In this document: in pieces, positions 1-8,210 of the stretch | Layout: the number at the start of each line of letters is the position of its first letter | Position numbering within the stretch: position 1 is the stretch's first letter | From: an uncultured Acetatifactor sp. | GTDB lineage: Bacteria; Bacillota; Clostridia; Lachnospirales; Lachnospiraceae | Length of the DNA: 64,000 nt | Assembly (NCBI GenBank): GCA_934436245.1 | Contig: CAKSAM010000002.1 | Location: 1-64,000 of the forward strand | Direction of reading: 5' to 3' | Notes under the pieces: generated by a model | The model's input: the letters and a program-made list of their open reading frames with translations, nothing else | Database searches by the model: none | What the model was told of the DNA's origin: nothing | Translations under genes and position numbers: made by a program

Positions 1-2
1 AG

Positions 3-74
3 GCAAAGGATGTTTCTGTACTTACCTATGTATTATCACTGATCTTCCTGTTAAAGTTCTTTATTGTCGCATAA
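3..74 (+). CDS. C-terminal tail of an upstream membrane protein (partial)
   Basis: An open frame enters from the left edge and ends at the TAA at 72-74. Its 23 residues are strongly hydrophobic (LSLIFLLKFFIVA at the end), as expected of a last membrane-spanning segment. The start lies outside the window, so family and function cannot be told. The fragment is short and could be fortuitous; hydrophobic composition and the clean stop before the next gene are the only support. Confidence 0.35.
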   Translation, partial: AKDVSVLTYVLSLIFLLKFFIVA

Positions 75-152
75 AGAGTTTTGACTTTTTTATATTAAGA
101 ATATGGGGCGGGCACTGCGTGGGGCGGTGTCTGCCTTCTTGTATCCGGAAAA

Positions 153-1865
153 GTGAGAAAAAATATGGAATTTGTTGTATTTGCGGGTGTACTGCTTTTA
201 CTTTTTATATTTATGATCCTGCAGGAACTGGTACAGGTGAAAAATCAGGAAAAATTGTTCCGGAGATCTCTTCGGGAAAACTACGGAAAAGAAATACAAA
301 AGGAATATTCACTGGAACGATTTGCAAGGCTGGACAGTTACCTGGAACGGCATCAGGAAGAAAAGCAGTTAGACGATATTACCTGGAATGATCTGGGGAT
401 GGATGAAATCTTTCGACAAATCGACCGTACCTATTCTGCGGCGGGAGAGGAATATCTGTATTATACGCTCAGGAATATTTTCTGTGGGAGAGAGGCACTG
501 GAACATCTGGAAGAGGTGGTCACCTGGCTGGACGGGCAGGAGGATACAAGAGTCCGGATCCAGCTGCTGATGAAACAACTGGGACACTTGGGGAAATATT
601 CTCTTTATGATTATCTGGACAACCTGGATTATCTGGGGGAACGTTCCAATCGGAAGATGATCGTGGGAAATCTGTTATATCTGCCGTTTGCCGGATTACT
701 GTTCGTACAGCCTGCCGTGGGCAGCATAGGAATCGTGGTATGTATGCTCTGGCATATCCTGACGTATTTCCGTGAGAAAAAAGTGATCGAACCCTACATT
801 GTCAGCTTTGCTTATGTTCTACGCCTGGTGGATGTATGTGAGGAACTGCAGAAGCGGAAAATACCGGTATATGAAAAAGAGCTGGGAGAACTTCGTGAGG
901 CATTGAAAAGTCTGCGGGAATTACGGCGTGGATCTTATTGGGTCATGGCCGGCAATCAGGGACAGATCGGCGGCAATCCTTTAGACATTCTGTCGGATTA
1001 TCTCAGAATGATATTGCATCTGGATATCCTGCAGTTTAACTGTATGCTTCAGAAACTGAGAAAGAAGACCGGCCAGGTGGAGATCATGCTTGGGATCATC
1101 GGATACCTGGATATGGCGGTAGCCATAGGCGGGTTTCGGAGATCTCTGGAAGGATACTGTATTCCGGAACTGGAAGAAGTGACGCAGAAAGCGTTTATAG
1201 ATATGGAGAACGGCTGGCATCCGCTGTTATCACATCCGGTGAAAAACACTATCCGGGCAGACAGAGGTGTGCTCCTTACCGGTTCCAATGCTTCCGGTAA
1301 ATCCACGTTTTTGAAAATGGTAGCGGTGAATGCTGTGTTGGCGCAGACGATTCATACCTGTACGGCAGAAAGCTACCATGCCCCGATATTCCGGATCTTT
1401 TCTTCCATGGCGTTAAGGGACAGTATAGAGAACGGGGAAAGCTATTATATTGTGGAGATCCGTTCCCTCAAACGAATCCTGGATGTGGTAGAGGAACGGA
1501 AAAGTCCGGTGCTTTGTTTTGTGGATGAGGTACTGAGAGGAACCAATACAGTAGAGCGCATCGCCGCAGCAACCCAGATCCTGATCCATCTGGCGGAAAG
1601 CGGAGCTCTTGGATTTGCCGCTACCCACGACATTGAAATGACAGAGCTTTTGAAAGAACAGTATGACAATTATCATTTTGAGGAAGTGATAAAGGACGGA
1701 GATATTATGTTCCCTTATCAACTGCTGCCGGGAAAAGCATCCACCAGAAATGCGATCCGGCTGCTTCAGATGATGGGCTATAACGAGGAAATCATAAAGA
1801 AGGCATCAAGGCAGGCAGAACACTTTCTGGAAACAGGAAAATGGACCACCGAAGGGACCTCTTGA
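153..1865 (+). CDS. Membrane-anchored MutS-family ATPase (MutS domain V only)
   Basis: This 570-residue protein carries the MutS ATPase domain in its C-terminal third: Walker A GSNASGKST near residue 377, a Walker B segment ending in D458-E459 (CFVDEVLRGTN) and an ATHDIEM switch shortly after. The mismatch-recognition and connector domains of true MutS are absent. Hydrophobic stretches near residues 5-25 and 170-205 suggest membrane attachment. Proteins of this form are common in Firmicutes and are annotated as MutS-related; their role is unknown and need not be mismatch repair. The start could be GTG 153 or ATG 165; neither has a strong Shine-Dalgarno, and a stop at 96-98 limits upstream extension. 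Confidence 0.85.
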   Translation: MRKNMEFVVFAGVLLLLFIFMILQELVQVKNQEKLFRRSLRENYGKEIQKEYSLERFARLDSYLERHQEEKQLDDITWNDLGMDEIFRQIDRTYSAAGEEYLYYTLRNIFCGREALEHLEEVVTWLDGQEDTRVRIQLLMKQLGHLGKYSLYDYLDNLDYLGERSNRKMIVGNLLYLPFAGLLFVQPAVGSIGIVVCMLWHILTYFREKKVIEPYIVSFAYVLRLVDVCEELQKRKIPVYEKELGELREALKSLRELRRGSYWVMAGNQGQIGGNPLDILSDYLRMILHLDILQFNCMLQKLRKKTGQVEIMLGIIGYLDMAVAIGGFRRSLEGYCIPELEEVTQKAFIDMENGWHPLLSHPVKNTIRADRGVLLTGSNASGKSTFLKMVAVNAVLAQTIHTCTAESYHAPIFRIFSSMALRDSIENGESYYIVEIRSLKRILDVVEERKSPVLCFVDEVLRGTNTVERIAAATQILIHLAESGALGFAATHDIEMTELLKEQYDNYHFEEVIKDGDIMFPYQLLPGKASTRNAIRLLQMMGYNEEIIKKASRQAEHFLETGKWTTEGTS

Positions 1866-1947
1866 CGATGCAGGGGCTTCATTGGTATACTTCTTATAAA
1901 TGCAACAGGTTCAGGATGCAAAGGTATCTGGAAAAGGAGAAGACATC

Positions 1948-2115
1948 ATGGCAGTAATAAGCTTTTTGAATTCATTTTTATCTTATCTGGTAGTACTGGT
2001 AGTCATCGCAGTGGTAGGTGCTGTGGCTATTACTCTGGGAATTACTCTGCGCAAGAAGAAAAATGCTGCAGTGGCAGAAGATCAGGCGGAAGTAAAAGAA
2101 AATGATGGAGAATGA
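1948..2115 (+). CDS. Small single-span membrane protein
   Basis: Unrecognised 55-residue protein. Residues ~3-30 form one long hydrophobic helix (LVVLVVIAVVGAVAITLGI), followed by a basic stop-transfer cluster (RKKK) and an acidic tail. The frame is open further upstream, but ATG 1948 is preferred because AAAAGGAGA sits 8-12 bases before it and translation from there starts directly into the membrane helix. It ends 3 bases before the WYL regulator, so the two are probably co-transcribed. N-out/C-in topology is inferred from the basic residues after the helix. Confidence 0.65.
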   Translation: MAVISFLNSFLSYLVVLVVIAVVGAVAITLGITLRKKKNAAVAEDQAEVKENDGE

Positions 2116-2118
2116 TCC

Positions 2119-3117
2119 ATGGCAAAATCGTCAGGGCAGAAATTAAAACTTTTGTATTTAATTAAAATGCTGGAAGAGAATACTGATGAAAATCACCCCA
2201 TAAGCACTTCGGATATTATAAAATATCTGGAAAGTAAAGGAATCCATGCGGAACGCAAGAGTATTTACAATGACATGGAATGTCTTGTGGAATTCGGATA
2301 TGACGTGGTGCAGGTACAGAGCAGACTCGGGGGAGGTTATTACCTTGGCAGCCGTGCTTTTGAACTCCCGGAATTAAAACTGTTAGTGGATGCCGTACAG
2401 TCCTCCAGATTTATTACCACAAGAAAATCAAGAGAACTGATTCATAAGCTGGAGCGGATCGCCGGAAAAAATGATGCTGGGAAGCTGCAGAGACAGGTGT
2501 ATGTGGCCGGAAGAGTCAAGACGGAAAACGAGAGCATTTATTACAGCATAGATGCTATTCATCATGCTATTCAGGAAAATAAACAGATTCAATTTGTATA
2601 CCTTGACTGGAATCTGAAAAAACAACTGGTTCCCAGGGCTAACGGGAATAAGTGTGTCAGTCCCTGGGCATTGATCTGGCGAGATGAAAATTATTATCTT
2701 GCTGCCTATGACAGTGAGGATAAGGTGATCAAACACTACCGGGTGGATAAGATGGGACAGGTTGAAATGATCAAAGCACCGAGAGAAGGTGTTTCACAAT
2801 TTTCCCAGATAGATGTTACTGCTTATACGAGGCAGACCTTTGGTATGTTTGCGGGGGAAGAGAGTATTGTAACAATGGAATTTCCTGTGCGGCTGATTGG
2901 CGTGGTACTGGATCGTTTTGGCAGAGAGGTGGATATCCGTCCGGTGTCGGATACAAAGTTCCGGATCCGGGCGAAGGTGGCCGTCAGTGGACAGTTTTTC
3001 GGATGGCTGTCCGGCATCGGAGCCGAGGCACGTATCGTAGCACCTGAAGCGGTGCAGAATCAATATGCACAGTGGCTTTCAGATATATTGAAATCGCAGG
3101 CACGGACAACAGAATAA
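2119..3117 (+). CDS. WYL-domain transcriptional regulator
   Basis: A 332-residue regulator with an N-terminal winged helix-turn-helix (residues ~10-70; the segment after HAERKSIYNDMECL resembles the DeoR-like HTH_11 fold) and a C-terminal WYL ligand-sensing region (~140-325), including the WALIWRDENYYLAAYD block typical of the family. WYL proteins bind nucleotides or nucleic acid and often control DNA metabolism or defence genes. The start is set by GGAG at 2107-2110, eight bases before ATG. It lies 3 bases after the small membrane protein and is followed by a strong terminator. Its targets cannot be read from the sequence; the MutS-like and nrd genes are candidates by proximity only. Confidence 0.88.
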   Translation: MAKSSGQKLKLLYLIKMLEENTDENHPISTSDIIKYLESKGIHAERKSIYNDMECLVEFGYDVVQVQSRLGGGYYLGSRAFELPELKLLVDAVQSSRFITTRKSRELIHKLERIAGKNDAGKLQRQVYVAGRVKTENESIYYSIDAIHHAIQENKQIQFVYLDWNLKKQLVPRANGNKCVSPWALIWRDENYYLAAYDSEDKVIKHYRVDKMGQVEMIKAPREGVSQFSQIDVTAYTRQTFGMFAGEESIVTMEFPVRLIGVVLDRFGREVDIRPVSDTKFRIRAKVAVSGQFFGWLSGIGAEARIVAPEAVQNQYAQWLSDILKSQARTTE

Positions 3118-3160
3118 AAAGTTATCCAAAAATTCAAAATCTTTTTTGTATAGTTTTCTT

Positions 3161-3197
3161 AAGAATCCCTCGTTGACAAGCAAGGGATTCTTTTTTA
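3161..3197 (+). terminator. Rho-independent terminator after the WYL gene
   Basis: A perfect 10-bp stem (AAGAATCCCT at 3161-3170 with AGGGATTCTT at 3183-3192), a 12-nt loop and a T run to 3196. The loop contains the -35 box of the nrdD promoter and the T run leads directly into its -10 box, so terminator and promoter share the same bases. Confidence 0.85.
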
Positions 3198-3201
3198 TAC
3201 T
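3173..3201 (+). promoter_or_regulatory. Sigma-A promoter for nrdD-nrdG-dut
   Basis: TTGACA at 3173-3178, a 17-base spacer and TATACT at 3196-3201, a near-consensus vegetative promoter. The -35 box lies in the loop of the preceding terminator. The expected transcription start (~3208) is just upstream of the two NrdR-like boxes, so the repressor would sit on the early transcribed region. Confidence 0.8.
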
Positions 3202-3213
3202 GATACATAGCAC

Positions 3214-3259
3214 CCACAATATATTGCTTTTTAATGTGGGCAGACACCATATATGGTAT
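3214..3259. promoter_or_regulatory. Tandem NrdR boxes upstream of nrdD
   Basis: Two 16-bp palindromes match the known NrdR box pattern (ACACWATATATWKTGT): CCACAATATATTGCTT at 3214-3229 and ACACCATATATGGTAT at 3244-3259. Their centres are 30 bp apart, close to three helical turns as in characterised NrdR operators. They lie just downstream of the nrdD promoter. An nrdR gene is not in this window; the call rests on motif match, spacing and the RNR context. Confidence 0.72.
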
Positions 3260-3278
3260 CTGGAACACTGAGGTATGC

Positions 3279-3335
3279 AAGGGGAAACAGTACAGTCCGG
3301 TGAAATTCCGGACACAAACGGATGAAGGGAAGAGG
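3279..3335 (+). promoter_or_regulatory. Hairpin in the nrdD leader with cobalamin-riboswitch-like core (weak)
   Basis: The leader contains a perfect 6-bp hairpin, GTCCGG (3295-3300) with CCGGAC (3308-3313), whose loop and flanks read GGTGAAATTCC, preceded by AAGGGGAAA. This resembles the first half of the cobalamin riboswitch core (GGGAA followed by GGTGAAAATCC). The downstream invariant part (CCCGCNACTGT) and a B12 box are not visible, so a working riboswitch is doubtful. It may simply be a leader hairpin near the ribosome binding site. Confidence 0.25.
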
Positions 3336-3338
3336 AAG

Positions 3339-5528
3339 ATGAGTAGTAATTTTGAACATGACCATGTGGAAAATGAAGATTATGGAAAACAGTTCAGACC
3401 TGACAAAGAAGTCTATGTGGTAAAAAAGGATGGAAGCAAAGAACTATTCAATGTCCAAAAGGTAATCAGTGCCGTAGGCAAGAGTGCCTATCGTGCCCTG
3501 ACCAAGTTCACCAAGGAAGAAAAAGAGCAGATCTGTCAGTATGTGGTAGATAAGGTGAATGAGCTGGAGGTGAACGAGGTTCCCATTCCTATTATGCACA
3601 ATATCGTGGAAAGTGCCCTGGAACAGGTGAAACCGATCGTGGCAAAGAGTTACCGCGATTATCGTAACTATAAACAGGATTTTGTACGGATGCTGGATGA
3701 TGTTTATAAAAAGAGCCAGTCCATCATGTACATCGGGGATAAAGAGAATGCCAATACAGATTCTGCATTGGTATCTACCAAGCGCAGCCTGATCTTTAAT
3801 CAGCTGAATAAGGAATTATATCAGAAATTTTTCCTGACTACGGAGGAAATCCAGGCTTGTCGTGACGGCTATATTTATGTGCATGATATGTCAGCCAGAA
3901 GAGATACCATGAACTGTTGTCTGTTTGACGTACAGAGTGTTCTGACAGGTGGCTTTGAAATGGGCAATATCTGGTATAATGAGCCTAAAACACTGGATGT
4001 TGCATTTGATGTTATCGGAGATATTGTTTTAAGCGCTGCCAGTCAGCAGTATGGTGGATTTACCGTACCTAGTGTGGATCTGATTCTGGAGCCTTATGCG
4101 GAGAAATCCTATAACAGAGCACTGGCAAAATATGAGCGTCTTGGTATCCCTTCAGAAATCGCCGAGAAAGAAGCACTGGCAGATGTGCGGAAGGAATTTG
4201 AACAGGGCTTCCAGGGGTGGGAGTATAAGTTCAATACCGTAGCCAGCAGCCGCGGTGATTATCCGTTTATCACTGTGACCGCAGGAACCGGTACCGGAAA
4301 ATTTGCAAGGATGGCTACCATCACGATGTTGGAAGTACGGAGAAAGGGACAGGGCAAAAAAGATCACAAAAAACCCGTATTGTTCCCGAAGATCGTATTT
4401 TTATATGATGAGAACCTGCATGGCCCCGGAAAGCCTCTGGAGGATGTGTTCGAGGCAGGTGTGGAATGTTCTGCCAAGACCATGTATCCTGACTGGCTGA
4501 GCCTGACCGGTAAGGGTTATGTAGCAAGCATGTATAAACAGTACGGCAAGATCGTTTCGCCCATGGGATGCAGAGCCTTTTTGTCTCCCTGGTATGAAAG
4601 AGGCGGAATGCATCCTGCAGATGATAAAGATCAGCCGGTATTCGTGGGCCGGTTTAATATCGGTGCGGTTTCTCTGCATCTGCCCATGATTCTGGCGAAG
4701 GCGAGAAAAGAGAGCAGGGATTTCTATGAGGTACTGGATTATTATCTGGAACTGATCCGTCAGCTGCACATCAGAACCTACGCTTATCTGGGAGAAATGC
4801 GTGCATCTACGAATCCACTGGCATATTGCGAGGGAGGTTTCCTGGGTGGACATCTGAAACTGACAGACAAGATCAAACCGTTATTGAAGTCTGCAACAGC
4901 CAGCTTCGGCATTACGGCACTGAATGAGCTACAGGAATTGTACAACGGGAAATCGCTGGTAGAGGATGGAGCGTTTGCCGTGGAAGTATTGGAACATATC
5001 AACCAGAAGATTGCAGAATATAAGGAAGCAGACGGCAACCTGTATGCAATTTACGGTACCCCTGCGGAAAATCTGTGTGGATTACAGGTAAAACAGTTCC
5101 GTAAAAAATATGGTATCATTGAGGGTGTTTCTGACAGAGAATATGTCAGCAACAGTTTCCATTGTCATGTAACGGAGGATATCACGCCCATCCAGAAACA
5201 GGATCTGGAAAATCGTTTCTGGGATCTGAGCAACGGTGGCAAGATCCAGTATGTAAAATATCCGATCGACTATAATACCGAGGCGATCAAGACATTGATC
5301 CACAGAGCTATGGATATGGGATTTTATGAAGGAGTCAATTTGTCTCTGGCATATTGTGATGACTGCGGTCACCAGGAACTGGAAATGGATGTGTGCCCTG
5401 TATGCGGAAGCCGGAATCTTACCAAAATTGATCGTATGAATGGCTATCTGTCTTATTCCAGAGTACATGGAGATACGAGACTGAACGATGCTAAAATGGC
5501 GGAAATCGCAGAACGCAAGAGTATGTAA
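3339..5528 (+). CDS. nrdD: Anaerobic ribonucleoside-triphosphate reductase (class III)
   Basis: Reduces ribonucleoside triphosphates to deoxyribonucleotides under anaerobiosis using a glycyl radical installed by NrdG. The 729-residue product has an N-terminal ATP-cone (YVVKKDGSKELFNVQKV), the large radical barrel, a zinc site near the C terminus built from two CxxC pairs (CDDC, CPVC) and a C-terminal glycyl-radical loop, RMNGYLS, with the glycine near residue 702. This loop differs from the usual RVCGYLG, but many clostridial NrdDs diverge here. The frame opens at 3234, but ATG 3339 has the ribosome binding site (GAAGGGAAGAGG) and begins just before the ATP-cone. First gene of the nrdD-nrdG-dut operon, under a vegetative promoter with tandem NrdR boxes. 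Confidence 0.96.
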   Translation: MSSNFEHDHVENEDYGKQFRPDKEVYVVKKDGSKELFNVQKVISAVGKSAYRALTKFTKEEKEQICQYVVDKVNELEVNEVPIPIMHNIVESALEQVKPIVAKSYRDYRNYKQDFVRMLDDVYKKSQSIMYIGDKENANTDSALVSTKRSLIFNQLNKELYQKFFLTTEEIQACRDGYIYVHDMSARRDTMNCCLFDVQSVLTGGFEMGNIWYNEPKTLDVAFDVIGDIVLSAASQQYGGFTVPSVDLILEPYAEKSYNRALAKYERLGIPSEIAEKEALADVRKEFEQGFQGWEYKFNTVASSRGDYPFITVTAGTGTGKFARMATITMLEVRRKGQGKKDHKKPVLFPKIVFLYDENLHGPGKPLEDVFEAGVECSAKTMYPDWLSLTGKGYVASMYKQYGKIVSPMGCRAFLSPWYERGGMHPADDKDQPVFVGRFNIGAVSLHLPMILAKARKESRDFYEVLDYYLELIRQLHIRTYAYLGEMRASTNPLAYCEGGFLGGHLKLTDKIKPLLKSATASFGITALNELQELYNGKSLVEDGAFAVEVLEHINQKIAEYKEADGNLYAIYGTPAENLCGLQVKQFRKKYGIIEGVSDREYVSNSFHCHVTEDITPIQKQDLENRFWDLSNGGKIQYVKYPIDYNTEAIKTLIHRAMDMGFYEGVNLSLAYCDDCGHQELEMDVCPVCGSRNLTKIDRMNGYLSYSRVHGDTRLNDAKMAEIAERKSM

Positions 5529-5547
5529 AAACAGGATGGACAGATAA

Positions 5548-6057
5548 ATGAGATATCATAATATAACCAAGGACGATATGCTCAACGGAGATGGGCTGAG
5601 GGTCGTACTGTGGGTAGCAGGCTGCAATCATTGCTGCAGAGAATGCCAGAATCCTATTACCTGGGATCCTGACGGTGGGCTTTTGTTTGACGAGAGCGCA
5701 AAGCAGGAAATTTTTGATCAATTAGAAAAACCTTATATTTCCGGAATTACTTTTTCCGGCGGTGATCCTATGCATCCGGTAAATCGTGCAGATGTCAAAG
5801 AATTAATGAGGGAGATCCGTGAAAAATATCCTGCAAAGACAATCTGGATGTATACCGGTGACAGCTGGGAAGATATATATAATCTGCCGGTATTACAATA
5901 TGTGGATGTTGTGGTAGACGGAGAATTTCATGTGGAAGAAAAGGATGTAAAGCTTCTATGGAAAGGCAGCAGAAACCAGAGGGTAATTGATGTGAAAAAG
6001 ACACTTGCCGGTGTGGATCCGCAGGAACCGGTGTTACATTGCGGAGATTATGTGTAA
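5548..6057 (+). CDS. nrdG: Anaerobic RNR-activating protein (radical SAM)
   Basis: A 169-residue radical-SAM activase that cleaves S-adenosylmethionine with a [4Fe-4S] cluster to create the glycyl radical on NrdD. The cluster cysteines C26, C30 and C33 (GCNHCCRECQNP) give the CxxxCxxC motif, and TFSGGDPM supplies the SAM-binding GGDP segment. Length is normal for NrdG. It follows nrdD by 19 bases. Confidence 0.95.
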   Translation: MRYHNITKDDMLNGDGLRVVLWVAGCNHCCRECQNPITWDPDGGLLFDESAKQEIFDQLEKPYISGITFSGGDPMHPVNRADVKELMREIREKYPAKTIWMYTGDSWEDIYNLPVLQYVDVVVDGEFHVEEKDVKLLWKGSRNQRVIDVKKTLAGVDPQEPVLHCGDYV

Positions 6058-6097
6058 CAGCAGAAAAATAAGCATATTAGAAAAGGACAGGATAAAG

Positions 6098-6610
6098 ATG
6101 CAAAGAATTGCGAAATTTCATTTTGTAAGTCCTGCACAGTTTTTGACGGCTATGCAGGAAGAATATCCACAATATACAGAGGAACAGGTCAAAAAAATGT
6201 ATGAAGCATTAAAGCTTCCGGAACGTGCAACAAAGGGAAGTGCCGGATATGATTTTTTTGCCCCGTTTTCTTTTACACTGGCACCCGGAGAGACGATTAA
6301 GATTCCCACCGGCATTCGGGCAGAGATGTTGGAAGACTGGGTGTTACAGATTTATCCCAGGAGTGGTCTTGGATTTAAATACAGACTCCAGATGAATAAT
6401 ACAGTAGGTATTATTGATAGTGATTATTTCTTCTCAGATAATGAGGGACATATTTTTATGAAAGTCACCAATGATTCCAATGAGGATAAGACGGTGGAAG
6501 TACCTGCCGGAACCGGTTTTGCCCAGGGGATTTTCATGCAGTACGGAATCACGGAGGACGATGATGCGGAAGGCATCCGCAACGGTGGCTTCGGAAGTAC
6601 CACAAAATAA
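6098..6610 (+). CDS. dut: dUTP diphosphatase
   Basis: Hydrolyses dUTP to dUMP and pyrophosphate, preventing uracil incorporation and feeding dTMP synthesis. The 170-residue protein shows the trimeric dUTPase motifs: AGYDFFA (motif 1), PRSGLG (motif 2), GIIDSDYF (motif 3, with the catalytic aspartate) and the C-terminal GFGSTTK (motif 5). There is an N-terminal extension of ~45 residues before motif 1. The frame is open from 6005, but ATG 6098 follows AAAGGACAGG and avoids overlap with nrdG. Position after nrdD-nrdG fits a deoxynucleotide-supply operon. Confidence 0.9.
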   Translation: MQRIAKFHFVSPAQFLTAMQEEYPQYTEEQVKKMYEALKLPERATKGSAGYDFFAPFSFTLAPGETIKIPTGIRAEMLEDWVLQIYPRSGLGFKYRLQMNNTVGIIDSDYFFSDNEGHIFMKVTNDSNEDKTVEVPAGTGFAQGIFMQYGITEDDDAEGIRNGGFGSTTK

Positions 6611-6735
6611 TCTGTGCGCAGGAAACAAGCGGTATAACAGGTGAAAACAGAAGAATAATACTCAGGCAAACGATGAATTGAAAAAAAGAGCAATCAAAAA
6701 GATGTGACAAAATGTATCACTTTTGTAACAGAAAA

Positions 6736-6764
6736 TTGAAATGGTTGGTCTTTTGATGTATGCT
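6736..6764 (+). promoter_or_regulatory. Sigma-A promoter for the DegV gene
   Basis: TTGAAA at 6736-6741, 17-base spacer, TATGCT at 6759-6764, 34 bases before the DegV start codon. The stretch just upstream (6694-6710) holds a short interrupted inverted repeat, GTGA...TCAC, that could be an operator, but it matches no family I know. Confidence 0.6.
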
Positions 6765-6797
6765 TAGATAAAATTGATAGCATCAGGAGGACGACCA

Positions 6798-7661
6798 ATG
6801 TTTAAAATTGTAACAGACAGTACAGCTGATCTGCCGGTGGAGTATCTGAAAGAGCATGATCTTGGATGTATGAATCTCAGTTACATCATGGATGGCGTGA
6901 CTTACGGACAGGGAAAGGAACTCCCCGAAAAAGAATTCTATGCATTGATGAGACAGGGTAAAATGCCGACAACTTCCCAGGTCAATCCCGAGGAGGCAAA
7001 AGCCCATTTTATGGAATACCTGAAAGAAAATAAGGAGATCCTCTGTATAGCATTCTCTTCTGGCTTAAGCGGCACATACAACAGCATGAGAGTTGCAGCA
7101 GATGAGATTATGGAGGAACAGCCGGATTGCAAAATTATTGTGATTGACAGTCTGTGCGCTTCTCTGGGAGAGGGACTTCTGGTTCATAAGGCTGTTACAT
7201 TGAGAGAGCAGGGAAAGTCCATGGAAGAGGTGGCAGAATGGGTGAAAAATAACCGCCTGCATCTGGTACATGTATTTACTGTGGATGATCTGTTTCATCT
7301 GTATCGTGGCGGCCGTGTCAGCAAGGCCACTGCATTTGTAGGAACTCTGGCAGGTATCAAACCCAAACTTCATGTAGATAATGAAGGACATCTGATCGTC
7401 ATAGGAAAGGTAAGAGGTCGTAAAAAATCGCTGCATGCCCTGGTAGACTATATGGAAGAAAAGATGGGGGCATACCGTGACCAAAATGATATTGTATTCA
7501 TAAGCCATGGAGATGATCTGCCTGCGGCAGAGCTGGTGAGAGACTTGATTAAAGAACGATTTGGAATGGATAGTTTTTTGATCAATTATGTGGGACCTAC
7601 CATCGGTTCCCATTCAGGACCCGGAACACTGGCACTGTTTTTCATGGGAGAAGAGCGATAA
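6798..7661 (+). CDS. DegV family fatty-acid-binding protein
   Basis: A 287-residue DegV (FakB-like) protein. It has the N-terminal DSTADLP segment, the TSQVNP and SSGLSGTYNS ligand-binding motifs, and a C-terminal domain with GPTIGSHSGPG. Members bind a single fatty acid and, in FakA/FakB systems, present it for phosphorylation; no fakA is visible here, so the partner and substrate are inferred. ATG 6798 is preceded by AGGAGG; the earlier in-frame ATG at 6774 lacks one. The TAA stop is also the first three bases of the composite element that follows. Confidence 0.9.
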   Translation: MFKIVTDSTADLPVEYLKEHDLGCMNLSYIMDGVTYGQGKELPEKEFYALMRQGKMPTTSQVNPEEAKAHFMEYLKENKEILCIAFSSGLSGTYNSMRVAADEIMEEQPDCKIIVIDSLCASLGEGLLVHKAVTLREQGKSMEEVAEWVKNNRLHLVHVFTVDDLFHLYRGGRVSKATAFVGTLAGIKPKLHVDNEGHLIVIGKVRGRKKSLHALVDYMEEKMGAYRDQNDIVFISHGDDLPAAELVRDLIKERFGMDSFLINYVGPTIGSHSGPGTLALFFMGEER

Positions 7662-7685
7662 ATTGAAAGTTAGTGAAGAAACCAC

Positions 7686-7926
7686 GAACGCCCACGGCGA
7701 ACGGAACATCACGCCTTGATGTTGCGTCTCCGGGTGTGAATTTTCTAATGAAAAGTGAGTAGCGGTTCTCATCAAGACGGGGCCGCCTACACGCACCATC
7801 CATGGTGCGGATCGGCTGACGCGGACATCGTGTCCGCTTTCCCCCTGTCTTTCAGCACTTTTCAAGAAAATATCAACACCCTCCGACAGACATCGCGGCA
7901 TGACATTCCGTCCACCGTGGGCGTTC
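7686..7926 (-). repeat. Hairpin module A, copy 1
   Basis: A 241-bp imperfect hairpin: arms 7686-7757 and 7856-7926 are inverted repeats of each other, both ending in GAACGCCCACGG / CCGTGGGCGTTC. The ~98-nt tip holds two further hairpins: GCACC/GGTGC (7793-7797 with 7804-7808) around a 6-nt loop, and GCGGAC/GTCCGC (7821-7826 with 7832-7837) around a 5-nt loop. On the minus strand the first loop reads ATGGAT. Copy at 29275-29516 is in the opposite orientation. Confidence 0.75.
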
Positions 7927-7934
7927 TGTGTTTT

Positions 7935-8158
7935 GGGTCTATACAGAAAAAATGAGTTGTGAGATACTAAATTTGCTGCAAATAAGGCATAAAAAGATGA
8001 ATATGGGTCTATAGAGAAAAAAACAGCTCTGAGGTACTCATTTTGAAGAAATTGAGTATCTGACAGACGAATTTTTCGCTATAGACCCATATTGTTTAGT
8101 TTTTGTTTTTTACCCGTCCCCCAAAGTACCTACAGGGAAATTTATCTTCTATAGACCC
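7935..8158. repeat. 224-bp palindrome with four bipartite sites, copy 1
   Basis: Four copies of GGGTCTATA(G/C) lie at 7935-7944 (+), 8005-8014 (+), 8079-8088 (-) and 8149-8158 (-). Spacing within each same-strand pair is exactly 70 bp and both pairs share the centre 8046.5. In each copy the motif AGRTACT begins 27 bases after the first base of GGGTCTATA. The inner pair forms a near-continuous inverted repeat across the centre (AAAATGAGTACC / GATACTCAATTT types). The same layout recurs at 29043-29266. Confidence 0.8.
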
Positions 8159-8210
8159 ACGAAGATTTTAGAACAACTATTCAACCAACTCTCAATATCC
8201 AAAAAAGTTT

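Noticed and set aside
3279..3335. Complete cobalamin riboswitch
   Set aside because: Only the first half of the core is similar; kept as a weak feature, not called as a riboswitch.
7755..7955. Short frames across hairpin A (and similar ones at 8503-8784, 8863-9144, 29300-29602)
   Set aside because: They read through structured repeats, differ between copies in frame, and have no supporting start signals.
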